Notes: generated by a model from the sequence alone, not told the origin. A stretch of 64,000 bases of DNA from an uncultured Alphaproteobacteria bacterium (GCA_958295695.1 OY282363.1:248001-312000); one strand, 5' to 3'. Counted from the stretch's first letter, positions 16,821-25,573 are shown. Numbers and translations: made by a program.

Positions 16821-17582
16821 ATGGCGTTCGGCAATGCCGGCCCGCGCACCGTCGGTCGCGCGCAGACGGCCGCCCTCCACGACGAGGGCCTGCGAAGCTA
16901 CATGCTGCGGGTTTACAACTACATGGGGGTCGGCCTCGCGATCACCGGCCTCCTGGCGTTCGTCACCGCCCAGGTTTCGGTCGTGACCGACGACGCCGGC
17001 CAGATCGTCGGGTGGACCCAGATCGGGGCGGCGCTCTATCTGGGCCCGCTCAAGTGGGTCGTCATGCTCGCGCCGCTGGCTCTCGTGTTCCTGTTCGCCG
17101 CCAGGGTCAACAGGATGTCCGTCGCCGGCGCGCAGACGGTCTTCTGGCTCTTCGCGGCGCTGATGGGCGTCTCGCTGTCGTCGATCCTGATCGTCTTCAC
17201 CGCCGAAAGCGTGGCGCAGGTCTTCTTCATCACCGCGGCGACCTTCGGCGCGATGAGCCTCTACGGCTATACGACCAAGCGGTCGCTCGCGGGCTGGGGC
17301 TCGTTCCTCTTCATGGGGCTGATCGGAATCGTCATCGCGATGGTGGTGAACCTGTTCCTCGCCAGCGCGATGCTGCATTTCGCGATCTCGATAATCGGCG
17401 TGATCGTCTTCACGGGCCTGACCGCCTACGACACGCAGCGCATCAAGGAGAGCTACAGCGTCCACATGAGCGGCGAGATGGCGGCCAAGTCGGCGATCCA
17501 CGGCGCGCTCAGGCTCTATCTCGACTTCATCAACCTCTTCGTCATGCTGATCCACCTGCTGGGCGTCACCCGCGGCGAATGA
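16821..17582 (+). CDS. Bax inhibitor-1/YccA (YbhL) family membrane protein
   Basis: A 253-aa protein with seven hydrophobic segments, from LRSYMLRVYNYMGVGLAITGL to FINLFVMLIHLLG, and the family motif SLYGYTTKRSLAGWGSFLFMG. BI-1/TMBIM proteins form pH-gated calcium leak channels in some bacteria and interact with FtsH in others (YccA). Monocistronic: own promoter and a strong hairpin after the stop codon. Confidence 0.9.
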   Translation: MAFGNAGPRTVGRAQTAALHDEGLRSYMLRVYNYMGVGLAITGLLAFVTAQVSVVTDDAGQIVGWTQIGAALYLGPLKWVVMLAPLALVFLFAARVNRMSVAGAQTVFWLFAALMGVSLSSILIVFTAESVAQVFFITAATFGAMSLYGYTTKRSLAGWGSFLFMGLIGIVIAMVVNLFLASAMLHFAISIIGVIVFTGLTAYDTQRIKESYSVHMSGEMAAKSAIHGALRLYLDFINLFVMLIHLLGVTRGE

Positions 17583-17603
17583 CCGGCGGCGGACAGGGCG
17601 CGA

Positions 17604-17627
17604 GGGGGACCCGGCGACGGGTCCCCC
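17604..17627. terminator. Bidirectional hairpin between convergent genes
   Basis: Perfect 10-bp stem GGGGGACCCG/CGGGTCCCCC with a GCGA tetraloop, placed between the ends of the converging BI-1 and aspartic-protease genes; no long T run. Confidence 0.6.
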
Positions 17628-17628
17628 G

Positions 17629-18354
17629 TCATTCGGGGGCGTAGAGCGTGAGCGAGTCGCCCCTGACGGCGTAGCCGCCGATCCGGCCGAGGAACGACAT
17701 CCCCAGGAGCGAACGCGCCATCGGCGCCCGGTTGACCGAGGCCCGGACGCGGGCGAGGCGGATCGGGCCGACGCGGACCTCGCGGAGCGTCACCGGCGCG
17801 CCCCTCGCGACGCCGTTGGCGGTCTCGTAGGCCCGCGTGTAGGCGAGCGCGTCGGGGTCCATGCCGAGCCTGCGCGCGTCGTCGCGCGACAGGACGACAT
17901 CGCTCGCGCCGGTGTCGACGAGGAAGACGAGGGGGACGCGGTCGACGAGCGCCTCGACGAGGAAGTGGCCGCGCGGGCCGGCGCGGAAGCTGATCTCGCC
18001 GCCGGTCGCGCCGTAGCCCCGTTCGGGCGCGAGGTCGCCGCGGACGCGGTCGAACACGTAGCGCGCCTCGTCCCGGAAGCTGTAGCCGGCCGCCGCCATG
18101 GCGGCGATGAGAAGCCAGACGCCGGCATGCCTCAGGGTCCGCGACAGGGGCGCGCGGGCGAGCGCCCAGGCCACGCCGGAGCCGACGGCGAGTCCCAGCA
18201 GAACCAGATAGACGAAGCGCGCCTCGCCGCCTTCGGGCACGGCCGGCCACGCAACGGCCGCGGCGGCGGTCCCGGCGATGACGAAGGCCGCGACAACCCA
18301 GCGGCCGCGTCCGGCGCGGCGTCCTCGGTCCCGATCGCGATCGAATCCGTGCAT
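17629..18354 (-). CDS. Retropepsin-like aspartic protease (TIGR02281 family), membrane-anchored
   Basis: A 241-aa clan AA protease with two or three N-terminal TM segments (residues about 19-36, 47-65, 76-92) followed by a pepsin-like single-lobe domain. The catalytic motif is VDTGASDVVL and the flap/ALLGMSFLGR region follows (SLLGMSFLGRIGGY), as in alphaproteobacterial TIGR02281 proteins. Such single-lobe proteins should act as dimers. Function in the cell is unknown. ATG at 18354 is the start nearest the first hydrophobic segment. Confidence 0.8.
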   Translation of the reverse strand: MHGFDRDRDRGRRAGRGRWVVAAFVIAGTAAAAVAWPAVPEGGEARFVYLVLLGLAVGSGVAWALARAPLSRTLRHAGVWLLIAAMAAAGYSFRDEARYVFDRVRGDLAPERGYGATGGEISFRAGPRGHFLVEALVDRVPLVFLVDTGASDVVLSRDDARRLGMDPDALAYTRAYETANGVARGAPVTLREVRVGPIRLARVRASVNRAPMARSLLGMSFLGRIGGYAVRGDSLTLYAPE

Positions 18355-18412
18355 GGGTCGTGGGCCGGTCCCTGAACAACGGCGGAGAGGTCCGCCCCGG
18401 ATCGACGGGTCG

Positions 18413-18471
18413 GAGCAGTTTCCCGCGTTCGCGGGGAACCGCAAGCGATTCCCCGCGAACGCGATCTGCTC
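18413..18471. repeat. Long imperfect palindrome (dispersed palindromic-element-like)
   Basis: Outer arms GAGCAG/CTGCTC enclose a 15-bp perfect inner stem (CGCGTTCGCGGGGAA at 18424-18438 and its complement at 18449-18463) around a 10-base loop, followed by TAAAA. The architecture resembles the short palindromic repeat elements common between genes of Alphaproteobacteria. It lies in the divergent region between the aspartic protease and the truncated hydrolase. Confidence 0.65.
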
Positions 18472-18508
18472 TAAAAGGCCGGTCCGTCCCGAGCGGACTG
18501 GAGCGCCA

Positions 18509-18916
18509 ATGCCGGATGCCTTCCCGCGGACGCCGTCCATGCCCCGGCGCATGGCGGCCGCGGCTCTCGCGGGCTGCGCCGCGACCGTTTGCGGTCCGAT
18601 CGCCGCCCAGCGCTCCCTCGTCTACCGGGCCGGCGGCGCGGCGCCCGGACTCGACCGCGTCGCCGTCTCCGGTTTCCGCGAGGTCGCCACCCGGACCGCC
18701 GACGGTCTCGAGCCGATCGCCTGGCGCCGGGAGGCCGCCGGCGGCATGCCGGTCATCGCCGTCTTCCACGGCGCCGCCGAGCCCAAGGCGCCCTGGATCG
18801 CGCCCGGAGCCGGCCACGACGATCTCCGCGACCATGGCGCGGCCGAGGTTGTCCCGGACTTTCTCGGAACCCGTCCGGGGATCGGGACCGCCGGCCCGCG
18901 ACCGCCGCCGCCGTGA
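18509..18916 (+). pseudogene. Alpha/beta hydrolase with internal in-frame deletion
   Basis: A 135-aa reading frame that matches both ends of a membrane-anchored alpha/beta hydrolase but lacks the middle. The N-terminal part keeps the export segment, AQRSLVYR and TADGLEPIAW, and the oxyanion region VIAVFHG. It then passes directly to APGAGHDDLRDHGAAE, the C-terminal catalytic-His motif (normally GAGHNDL-DHG). The nucleophile elbow GxSxG and the acid, some 150 or more residues, are missing, so it cannot be a working hydrolase. The TGA overlaps the GTG of the sodium-channel gene; translation of the remnant may now serve coupling. Confidence 0.65.
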
Positions 18917-19746
18917 CCCCGCGCCCTCTCCCCGTCTGGCGTTCCCGCCTCCTCCGCGTCGTCGAGGACCGCCGGTTCACGCGGTCGGTCACCGTCCTGA
19001 TCGTCCTCAACGCGGTCCTTCTCGGCCTGGAGACCGCGCCTTCGGTCATGGTCCGCTGGGACTGGCTGATCGTCGGCGCCGACAGCCTGATCCTGGCCTT
19101 CTTCGCGGTCGAGATCGCCATGCGCGTGGCCGCCCACGGCGCCGCGTTCTGGCGCGACCCCTGGAGCCTGTTCGACGTCGCGGTCGTCGGCGTCGCCCTG
19201 GCGCCGTCCGCGGGGTCGCTCTCCGTCCTGCGGGCGCTGCGCGTCCTGCGCGTCCTGAGGCTGGTCTCCGCGGTCCCCAGGCTGCGGCGCGTGGTCGAGA
19301 CCCTGATGCGCTCGCTGCCCGGCATGGGCTCGATCGCGCTGCTTCTGGCGATGCTGTTCTACGTCTTCGCCGTGATGGCGACGAAGCTCTTCGGCGAAGC
19401 CTTCCCGCAGTGGTTCGGCACGATCGGCCGATCGATGTACTCGCTCTTCCAGATCATGACGCTCGAGAGCTGGTCGATGGGGATCGTGCGCCCGGTCATG
19501 GAGTCCCATCCCTTCGCCTGGGCCTTCTTCGTGCCCTTCATCCTGATCGTCAGCTTCGCGGTCCTGAACCTCTTCATCGCGGTCGTGGTCGACTCCATGC
19601 AGCGGGTCCATCAGGAGGAGCACGACAGCCTGGTCCGGGACGCCGAGGAGATCGCCAAGCGCGAGCGGGCCGCGCTCCATGACGACATCCGCGGCCTGCG
19701 CGAGGAGATCGCCCGGCTGCGCGGCGACCTCGAGAGGCGCGGTTAG
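18913..19746 (+). CDS. Bacterial voltage-gated sodium channel (NavAb/NaChBac type)
   Basis: A 277-aa six-helix ion channel subunit that should form a homotetrameric, voltage-gated Na+ channel in the inner membrane. Seen: S1-S3 hydrophobic segments, S4 with four arginines spaced every third residue (RALRVLRVLR), the S4-S5 linker SAVPRLRRVVETLM, pore helix and selectivity filter TLESWSMG (identical to NavAb), S6 FILIVSFAVLNLFIAVVVD, and a C-terminal heptad coiled coil (DDIRGLREEIARLRGDLER) that assembles the tetramer. GTG start at 18913 overlaps the stop of the truncated hydrolase. Such channels are found in alkaliphilic and marine bacteria. Confidence 0.93.
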   Translation: MTPRPLPVWRSRLLRVVEDRRFTRSVTVLIVLNAVLLGLETAPSVMVRWDWLIVGADSLILAFFAVEIAMRVAAHGAAFWRDPWSLFDVAVVGVALAPSAGSLSVLRALRVLRVLRLVSAVPRLRRVVETLMRSLPGMGSIALLLAMLFYVFAVMATKLFGEAFPQWFGTIGRSMYSLFQIMTLESWSMGIVRPVMESHPFAWAFFVPFILIVSFAVLNLFIAVVVDSMQRVHQEEHDSLVRDAEEIAKRERAALHDDIRGLREEIARLRGDLERRG

Positions 19747-19902
19747 GGCGGGACCGTCCTTGGCCGCTCCCTTCGGCGGGCTCGGCAGGAGGATCGGACC
19801 CCGGCCCAATGCGATGGCCCCGCGACCGCGCCGAATTGTCTTGATCCGGGCGGCCCGGACGGTTCAGCCTGAGCGTGGCGCGGGCGCGGGCGGAGAACGG
19901 GG

Positions 19903-20913
19903 ATGGCCGACACGACGAGCGAGGGGGCCTTCACGCCCGACGATCCGCGCAAGCCTTGGCATTGGCATCCGGACCTGCCGATCGGGCATCCCCCGCTGTT
20001 CGTCTGGCCGCCCCGCCCCGCGGCGCTCGCGGGCTGGCTGTTCGGCCGCGGCTATCTCCGGTCGCAGAACGCGCTCCACATCCTCCTGGCGCTCGTCGCC
20101 TGGTCCTTCTTCACGCCGTCCCTGGAGCGCATGGCGACCTTCGAGGCCGGCTGGATTTTCGAGATCTGGCTCAGGAACATCGTCCTGTTCTCGGCGGTGA
20201 CGGCGGGGCTCCATCTCTACTTCTACACGTTCCGCCGCCAGGGCGACGTCCACAAGTACGACCCCCGCCCCCTGGCCAGGGACGACCCGAAGTTCCTGTT
20301 CCGCGACCAGCTCTGGGACAACGTGACCTGGAGCCTCGCCAGCGGCGTGACGGTCTGGACCGCCTTCGAGGCCGCGATCTGGTGGTTCTGGGCCAACGGT
20401 CTGGTCGGCTGGCTGTCGTGGGCCGACAACCCGGTCTGGTTCGTCGCGCTGTTCCCGGCCATCGCGCTCTTCGAGACGGCGCACTTCTACCTGATCCACC
20501 GCCTGATCCACTGGAAGCCGCTCTACCGCTTCCATGCGCTGCACCACAACAACGTCAACATTGGACCGTGGTCCGGGATTTCGATGCACCCGGTCGAGCA
20601 CGTCCTCTATCTCAGCTCGATCCTGATCCACCTGGTTGTCGCGTCGCATCCGCTCCACATGCTCTACCACGGCTTCTTCCTCACCGTGGGCGCGAGCTTC
20701 GGCCACACCGGCTACCAGGACCTCCAGATCAAGGGGCGGAGCGCCTTCGACGTCGCGAACCTGTTCCACCAGCTCCACCACCGCTACTACAACTGCAACT
20801 ACGGGCAGGCGATGGCGCCGCTGGACAAGTGGTTCGGAAGCTTCCACGACGGCACCGCGGAAGCGACCGACCGCGTCATGAAGGCCGCGCGCGGCGCCAG
20901 GCCCGGCGGGTAA
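19903..20913 (+). CDS. Fatty acid hydroxylase/sterol desaturase superfamily protein
   Basis: A 336-aa membrane di-iron oxygenase with four or so TM segments. The histidine boxes are HFYLIHRLIH, HALHHNN, MLYHGFF/GHTGY and HQLHHRYYNCNYG, which supply the eight or more histidines that ligate two irons. Substrate could be a fatty acyl chain, sterol or hopanoid; the sequence does not decide. The start ATG at 19903 follows GGAGAACGGGG. Monocistronic between a 156-base gap and the converging methyltransferase gene. Confidence 0.85.
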   Translation: MADTTSEGAFTPDDPRKPWHWHPDLPIGHPPLFVWPPRPAALAGWLFGRGYLRSQNALHILLALVAWSFFTPSLERMATFEAGWIFEIWLRNIVLFSAVTAGLHLYFYTFRRQGDVHKYDPRPLARDDPKFLFRDQLWDNVTWSLASGVTVWTAFEAAIWWFWANGLVGWLSWADNPVWFVALFPAIALFETAHFYLIHRLIHWKPLYRFHALHHNNVNIGPWSGISMHPVEHVLYLSSILIHLVVASHPLHMLYHGFFLTVGASFGHTGYQDLQIKGRSAFDVANLFHQLHHRYYNCNYGQAMAPLDKWFGSFHDGTAEATDRVMKAARGARPGG

Positions 20914-20922
20914 GGCCGCCGC

Positions 20923-22065
20923 CTATGCCGGGACACGCGGGGCCGCCCCTTCGGCTCGCCCGGGACAGGCCCCCTTCGCCACCGTCATGTAGATGTGGAC
21001 ATAGTCCATCCCGTGGCCTTCGGGCGCCTCGCGGACCGTGGCTTCGTAGGCGTCGTAGAAGGCGTCGACGATGCGGTCGCGCTCGTCGTCCGGGCGCGAC
21101 GGGTCGAGGGCGGCGCGGAAGGTGGCCGCGCTCCAGGAGCGCAGGGTGGGGATGTAGTCGCGGGCGAACCTCTCCGCGTCGCCGTGCCGCTCGAACTCGG
21201 CGGCGAAGGGGCAGGGGACGACGCGGCTCTCGCAGTGCTCCACCCGCAGGCCCGCCATGCGGACCGGGTTGCCGGGATCGTCCAGTGGCGCGCGGAACTC
21301 CTCCACGGTCCTGTAGTGCTGCGGCAGGGTCATGGCGCGGTATTCGCCGTCCGAGATCGCGCCCCCGGACGCCATGCGCCGCCAGATCCGGTTGAAGGCG
21401 TCGAACATGTCGACGCCGCCGGTGTGGCCGAGATGGCGGCCCTCCTCGTCGATTCCGAAGTTCGCCAGCACGAGCCTGCCGCCCGGCGCGAGCTCGGCGG
21501 CGCGGTGCGACAGGATGGCCTCCCAGTCGGCGGCGCCTTGGGCGCGGAAGGCGGCGAGGCGGGGGCCCGACGCCCCGACCATGTGGACATGGTCCTCGAT
21601 GTCGCAAGGCTTGCGCGAGAGCCAGTGCATGGCCGTCGCCGAGAACCCGAGGTCCAGAACGCCGCGGGGAAGGATGCGCTCGTGGAACGAGGTCGCCGAG
21701 GCCAGGACCTGCACGTTCTCGTGCCGCCGCAGGTAGCCCGGCCCGCCGGCGAGGCCGTGGACGAGCCGGAAGATGGCGTTGTAGTCGTTGCGCGGCTGGT
21801 CGGTGTAGACGATCTGCACGTCGCGGTCGGGGAACCGGCCGCGGATCGCGTCGATGGCCTTCCCGATCATGTCGAACGACGTGCCGGCGTCGGCCGTTCC
21901 CATGTCGCTCAGGGTGAAGGCGCGGCCCCGCCGGTCCGGGACGCGCGCGATCGCCGCCTCGACCAGGGGCCAGGCGCCGTCGATCGCGTCCTTGGCTCCC
22001 TTGGTCGCCAGCGAGTATCCGCCGCCGCCGGCCATGGCGACATGGGTTTCGCGCCCCGCGTCCAT
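20923..22065 (-). CDS. SABATH-type SAM-dependent carboxyl methyltransferase
   Basis: A 380-aa protein of the family best known from plants (salicylate, jasmonate, indole-acetate and xanthine methyltransferases, Methyltransf_7). Matching blocks in order: GGGGYSLATKGAKDA (plant GGxGxxSYAxNS), LSDMGTADAGTSFDMIG (ADLGCSxGPNT), YTDQPRNDYNAIF (xNDLPxNDFN) and GFSATAMHWLS (SYSLHWLS). It should methylate a carboxyl group of a small acid. Start ATG at 22065 follows GGCGGAAGCGGG. It is monocistronic and converges with the hydroxylase gene. Confidence 0.8.
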   Translation of the reverse strand: MDAGRETHVAMAGGGGYSLATKGAKDAIDGAWPLVEAAIARVPDRRGRAFTLSDMGTADAGTSFDMIGKAIDAIRGRFPDRDVQIVYTDQPRNDYNAIFRLVHGLAGGPGYLRRHENVQVLASATSFHERILPRGVLDLGFSATAMHWLSRKPCDIEDHVHMVGASGPRLAAFRAQGAADWEAILSHRAAELAPGGRLVLANFGIDEEGRHLGHTGGVDMFDAFNRIWRRMASGGAISDGEYRAMTLPQHYRTVEEFRAPLDDPGNPVRMAGLRVEHCESRVVPCPFAAEFERHGDAERFARDYIPTLRSWSAATFRAALDPSRPDDERDRIVDAFYDAYEATVREAPEGHGMDYVHIYMTVAKGACPGRAEGAAPRVPA

Positions 22066-22161
22066 CGCCCGCTTCCGCCCCCTGTCCGGTCCGCCGCGGA
22101 GCCGGCTTAGCAGGAAACCCGCGGGCGCCGCCACTCCCGCGCGCCGCCCGGCCGCCGCCGA

Positions 22162-22190
22162 TTGACACTCTCCGGCCGCCCGCCTACGTG
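22162..22190 (+). promoter_or_regulatory. Promoter of nadE-gltX
   Basis: TTGACA (22162-22167), 17-base spacer, TACGTG (22185-22190), 41 bases before the nadE start. Confidence 0.55.
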
Positions 22191-22231
22191 TCGCCTGTCC
22201 GCATGGACCGCCGCCGAGGCGGGCGTCGCGC

Positions 22232-23887
22232 ATGACCGATTCCCTGAAGATCGCCCTGGCCCAGCTCAATCCCACGGTGGGCGCGGTCGAGGCCAACGCC
22301 GACAAGGTGCTCGAGGCGCGGCGCGAGGCCGCCGGCCAGGGCGCCGACCTCGTCGTCACGCCCGAGCTCGCGGTCAACGGCTATCCGCCCGAGGATCTCG
22401 TGCTGCGTCCGGCCTTCCAGGAGCGGGTCGAGGCCGCGGTCGGGCGCATCGCGGCCCGGACGGGCGACGGCGGCCCCGCCGTCCTGCTGGGCGCCACCCA
22501 CCGCGGCGACGGCGGCCTCCACAACGCGGTCTGCCTGCTCGATCGCGGCGCCGTCCGCCATGTCCGGCTGAAGCACGACCTGCCGAACTACGGCGTGTTC
22601 GACGAGAAGAGGGTGTTCAGCGCCGGCCCGCTGCCCGGCCCGATACCGTTCCGCGACGTGCGCCTGGGGGCGATGATCTGCGAGGACATGTGGACGGGCG
22701 AGGTGGCCGAATGCCTCGAGGAGAACGGCGCCGAAATCCTTCTCGTGCCCAACGGGTCGCCGTTCGACGTGGCCAACATCGAGCGGCGCATGAACCGCGC
22801 CGTCGCCCGGGTGGTCGAGACCGGCCTGCCGCTGGTCTACGTCAACCAGGTGGGCGGCCAGGACGAGCTGGTCTTCGACGGCGCCTCCTTCGCGCTCGAC
22901 GCGGAGCGGACCCTGCGCGCGCGGCTCCCGGCCTGGCGGGAGGCCGTCGCGACGACCGAATGGCGCCGCGCCGCCGACGGCTGGGTTTGCCAGCCCGCGC
23001 CGGTCGCCGGCGAGCACGGCCGCCTCGGGACGGTCTACCGCGCCCTGGTCGCGGGCCTCGCCGACTATGTCGACAAGAACGGCTTCCCCGGCGTGCTGAT
23101 CGGCATGTCGGGCGGCGTCGATTCGGCGTTGTCCGCCGCGGTGGCGACGGACGCGCTCGGTCCCGGCCGGGTCCGCTGCGTGATGATGCCCTCGCGCTAC
23201 ACGAGCCGGGCCAGCCTCGACGACGCGGCGGAATGCTCGGGCCTGCTCGGCGTGCGCCACGACACGGTGCCGATCGCGCCCGCCATGGACGCCTACGACC
23301 GGATGCTCGAGGAGTGCTTCGCCGGCGCCGAACCCGACGTGGCCGAGGAGAACATCCAGGCGCGCAGCCGCGGCGTCACGCTCATGGCGCTGTCCAACAA
23401 GTTCGGCCACATGGTGCTCTCGACCGGCAACAAGTCGGAAATGTCGGTCGGTTACGCCACGCTCTACGGCGACATGTGCGGCGGCTACTCGGTGCTGAAG
23501 GATGTCTACAAGACCACGGTCTACGCCCTCGCCGGCTGGCGCAACCGGCGCCGTCCCGACGGCCTTCTGGGCCCGGAGGGCCGGGCGATCCCCCAGACCG
23601 TCATCGACAAGGCGCCCACGGCGGAGCTCAGGGAAAACCAGACCGACCGGGACAGCCTGCCGCCCTACGGCGTGCTGGACGACATTCTCGACGGGCTGGT
23701 CGAGAAGGAGGAGACGTTCCGGGAGGTTTGCGCGCGCGGCCACGAGCGCGCCCTGGTCGAGCGCGTCTGGGGCATGCTGATGCGCGCGGAATACAAGCGG
23801 CGGCAGGCCCCGCCCGGCGTCAAGATCACGCCCAGGGCCTTCGGCCGCGACCGCCGCTACCCGATCACCAACCGCTTCCGCAGCTGA
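22232..23887 (+). CDS. nadE: NAD+ synthase, glutamine-hydrolysing
   Basis: Last step of NAD biosynthesis: amidates deamido-NAD using glutamine-derived ammonia, 551 aa. The N-terminal nitrilase-type amidase domain (1 to about 260) has the Glu-Lys-Cys triad in TPELAVNGYPPEDL, LKHDLPNYGVFDE and AMICEDMW. The C-terminal ATP-pyrophosphatase domain has the SGGVDSAL P-loop and STGNKSEMSVGYATLYGDMCG. Its stop overlaps gltX (TGATG), so the two are co-translated. Confidence 0.96.
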   Translation: MTDSLKIALAQLNPTVGAVEANADKVLEARREAAGQGADLVVTPELAVNGYPPEDLVLRPAFQERVEAAVGRIAARTGDGGPAVLLGATHRGDGGLHNAVCLLDRGAVRHVRLKHDLPNYGVFDEKRVFSAGPLPGPIPFRDVRLGAMICEDMWTGEVAECLEENGAEILLVPNGSPFDVANIERRMNRAVARVVETGLPLVYVNQVGGQDELVFDGASFALDAERTLRARLPAWREAVATTEWRRAADGWVCQPAPVAGEHGRLGTVYRALVAGLADYVDKNGFPGVLIGMSGGVDSALSAAVATDALGPGRVRCVMMPSRYTSRASLDDAAECSGLLGVRHDTVPIAPAMDAYDRMLEECFAGAEPDVAEENIQARSRGVTLMALSNKFGHMVLSTGNKSEMSVGYATLYGDMCGGYSVLKDVYKTTVYALAGWRNRRRPDGLLGPEGRAIPQTVIDKAPTAELRENQTDRDSLPPYGVLDDILDGLVEKEETFREVCARGHERALVERVWGMLMRAEYKRRQAPPGVKITPRAFGRDRRYPITNRFRS

Positions 23888-25209
23888 TGGCCGTCACGCG
23901 GTTCGCGCCCAGCCCCACCGGCCGGCTTCATGTCGGCAATGTCCGGACGGCGCTCATGAACTGGATGGCGGCGCGCCGGTCGGGCGGAACGTTCATCCTG
24001 CGCCTCGACGACACGGACGCCGCGCGCTCCACCGCCGCCTTCGCCCAGGGCATCCGCGCCGACATGGCCTGGCTCGGCCTCGACTGGGACCGGGAGGAGC
24101 GCCAGTCCGTCCGCCTCGACCTCTACGAGGCGGCGCGGGCGTGGCTCGCGGCGTCCGGGCGGCTCTATCCCTGCCACGAGACGCGCCGGGAGCTCGCAAG
24201 CCGGCGCCGGCTGCGGCAGGCGCGGGGACTGCCGCCCGTCTACGACCGTTCCGCCCTGACGTCGACGGAAGCGGAACGCGGAGCCCTGGAGGCCCGGGGC
24301 CGCCGTCCGCACTGGCGTTTCCGCCTCGGCGACGAGACCGTGTCCTACCGGGACCTGATCCGGGGCGACGTCGCCTTCGAGCCCGGCCATGCGAGCGACC
24401 CCGTCCTGGTGCGCGAGGACGGCGCGCCGACCTACGCCCTGGCGTCCGTCGTCGACGATATCGACATGGGCGTCACGCTGGTGGTCCGCGGCGAGGACCA
24501 TGTCGCCAACACGGCCGTCCAGATCGAGCTCATCCGCGCCCTCGGCGCCGCCGCGCCGGACTACGCCCACCATCCGCTGCTGACGACGGCGGTGGGCGGC
24601 GGCCTTTCGAAGCGCGCGGGCGGCGGCGCCGTGGCCGACCTGCGCGACGCCGGCGTCGAGGCGATGGCCGTGGCGAGCTATCTGGCGCGCATCGGCACGT
24701 CGGACCCGATCGAGCCGGCGTATTCGGCGGACGCCCTGGCCGCCGGCTTCGCGTTCGGGAAGGTCTCCCGGAACCCGCCGCGCCACGACCCCGACGATAT
24801 CCGCGCGCTCAACCGCAAGTGGCTCCGCGGCGCGCCGTTCGAGGCCGTGGCGGACGGGCTGCCGGACCTCGACGCGGCCTTCTGGACCGCCGTGCGCGGC
24901 AATGTCGACCGCGCGTCCGACGCCCTGGACTGGTGGCGCCTGTGCCGCGAACCCATCGAGCCGGCGATCGAGGAGGCGGACTTCTGCGTCGAGGCCGCCG
25001 CGCGTCTGCCGCCCGAGCCGTGGGATTCCGACGTTTGGAAAACCTGGACGCGGGCGGTCGGGGAGGCCACGGGCCGCCGGGGCGGAGCGCTCTACCGCCC
25101 CCTCCGCCTGGCGCTGACGGGCCGCGACAGCGGCCCCGAAATGGCCGCGCTCCTGCCGTTCATGGGCGCCGGCCGCGTGGCCGCCCGGCTGGAGGGACGG
25201 CGGGCCTGA
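23887..25209 (+). CDS. gltX: Glutamate--tRNA ligase, short form
   Basis: Class I aminoacyl-tRNA synthetase of 440 aa. HIGH-type motif appears as PSPTGRLHVGN and the KMSKS-type loop as GLSKR, the variant usual in one of the two alphaproteobacterial GluRS groups. It could be the discriminating or the non-discriminating paralogue; the window does not show a second copy. The C-terminal anticodon region is reduced compared with E. coli GltX (471 aa). Co-translated with nadE. Confidence 0.93.
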   Translation: MAVTRFAPSPTGRLHVGNVRTALMNWMAARRSGGTFILRLDDTDAARSTAAFAQGIRADMAWLGLDWDREERQSVRLDLYEAARAWLAASGRLYPCHETRRELASRRRLRQARGLPPVYDRSALTSTEAERGALEARGRRPHWRFRLGDETVSYRDLIRGDVAFEPGHASDPVLVREDGAPTYALASVVDDIDMGVTLVVRGEDHVANTAVQIELIRALGAAAPDYAHHPLLTTAVGGGLSKRAGGGAVADLRDAGVEAMAVASYLARIGTSDPIEPAYSADALAAGFAFGKVSRNPPRHDPDDIRALNRKWLRGAPFEAVADGLPDLDAAFWTAVRGNVDRASDALDWWRLCREPIEPAIEEADFCVEAAARLPPEPWDSDVWKTWTRAVGEATGRRGGALYRPLRLALTGRDSGPEMAALLPFMGAGRVAARLEGRRA

Positions 25210-25379
25210 GCGGTGTTTCGATTTGGAACCCGTCGCGGGTCGTCCGATGTCTGTCGATGGCGACGGCGCGGGATCGAGGGTACGCGCTCGACCCCGCGCG
25301 CGGCCGCCCCGCGTCCACGGTCTTGAGGATGCGCCCCGAACGGGAAGGCGTCGCCACGGGCTTCCACCGGCGGGCGAGC

Positions 25380-25403
25380 CCCCCTCCCGGGAATGGGAGG
25401 GGG
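25380..25403. terminator. Hairpin downstream of nadE-gltX
   Basis: Perfect 9-bp stem CCCCCTCCC/GGGAGGGGG with a 6-base loop inside the 425-base gap between gltX and cysS; the surrounding sequence is the dispersed CGGGCGAGCC-type repeat material. No T run. Confidence 0.45.
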
Positions 25404-25483
25404 TCGGAGCGGGCGCCGGCGTTCGAGGAACGACGAACGAACCGCGCCGGTCCGTTCCGCGTGTCCCGAACGAAGGAACCCGT

Positions 25484-25512
25484 TTGCCCCGCCCCGGCAA
25501 TGGGTCTATAGA
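25484..25512 (+). promoter_or_regulatory. Promoter of the cysS operon
   Basis: TTGCCC (25484-25489), 17-base spacer, TATAGA (25507-25512), in the CTATAG context typical for Alphaproteobacteria. The predicted start of transcription, six to eight bases downstream, falls at the ATG of a 17-codon frame. Confidence 0.5.
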
Positions 25513-25519
25513 GCGCGCC

Positions 25520-25573
25520 ATGGACGACCGGTCTCGACGACGTTGCGGGGCTTGCGGGCGAACGACCGCCTGA
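25520..25573 (+). CDS. Putative cysteine-codon leader peptide of cysS
   Basis: A 17-codon frame, MDDRSRRRCGACGRTTA, with two TGC cysteine codons (9 and 12), between the cysS promoter and cysS. Its ATG coincides with the predicted transcription start, so the message would be leaderless. A GC-rich stem (CCGCGCC/GGCGCGG, 25574-25580 with 25593-25599) begins right after the stop. The arrangement suits ribosome-stalling control of cysS by Cys-tRNA level. This is inference; no experiment or homologue was consulted. Confidence 0.4.
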   Translation: MDDRSRRRCGACGRTTA

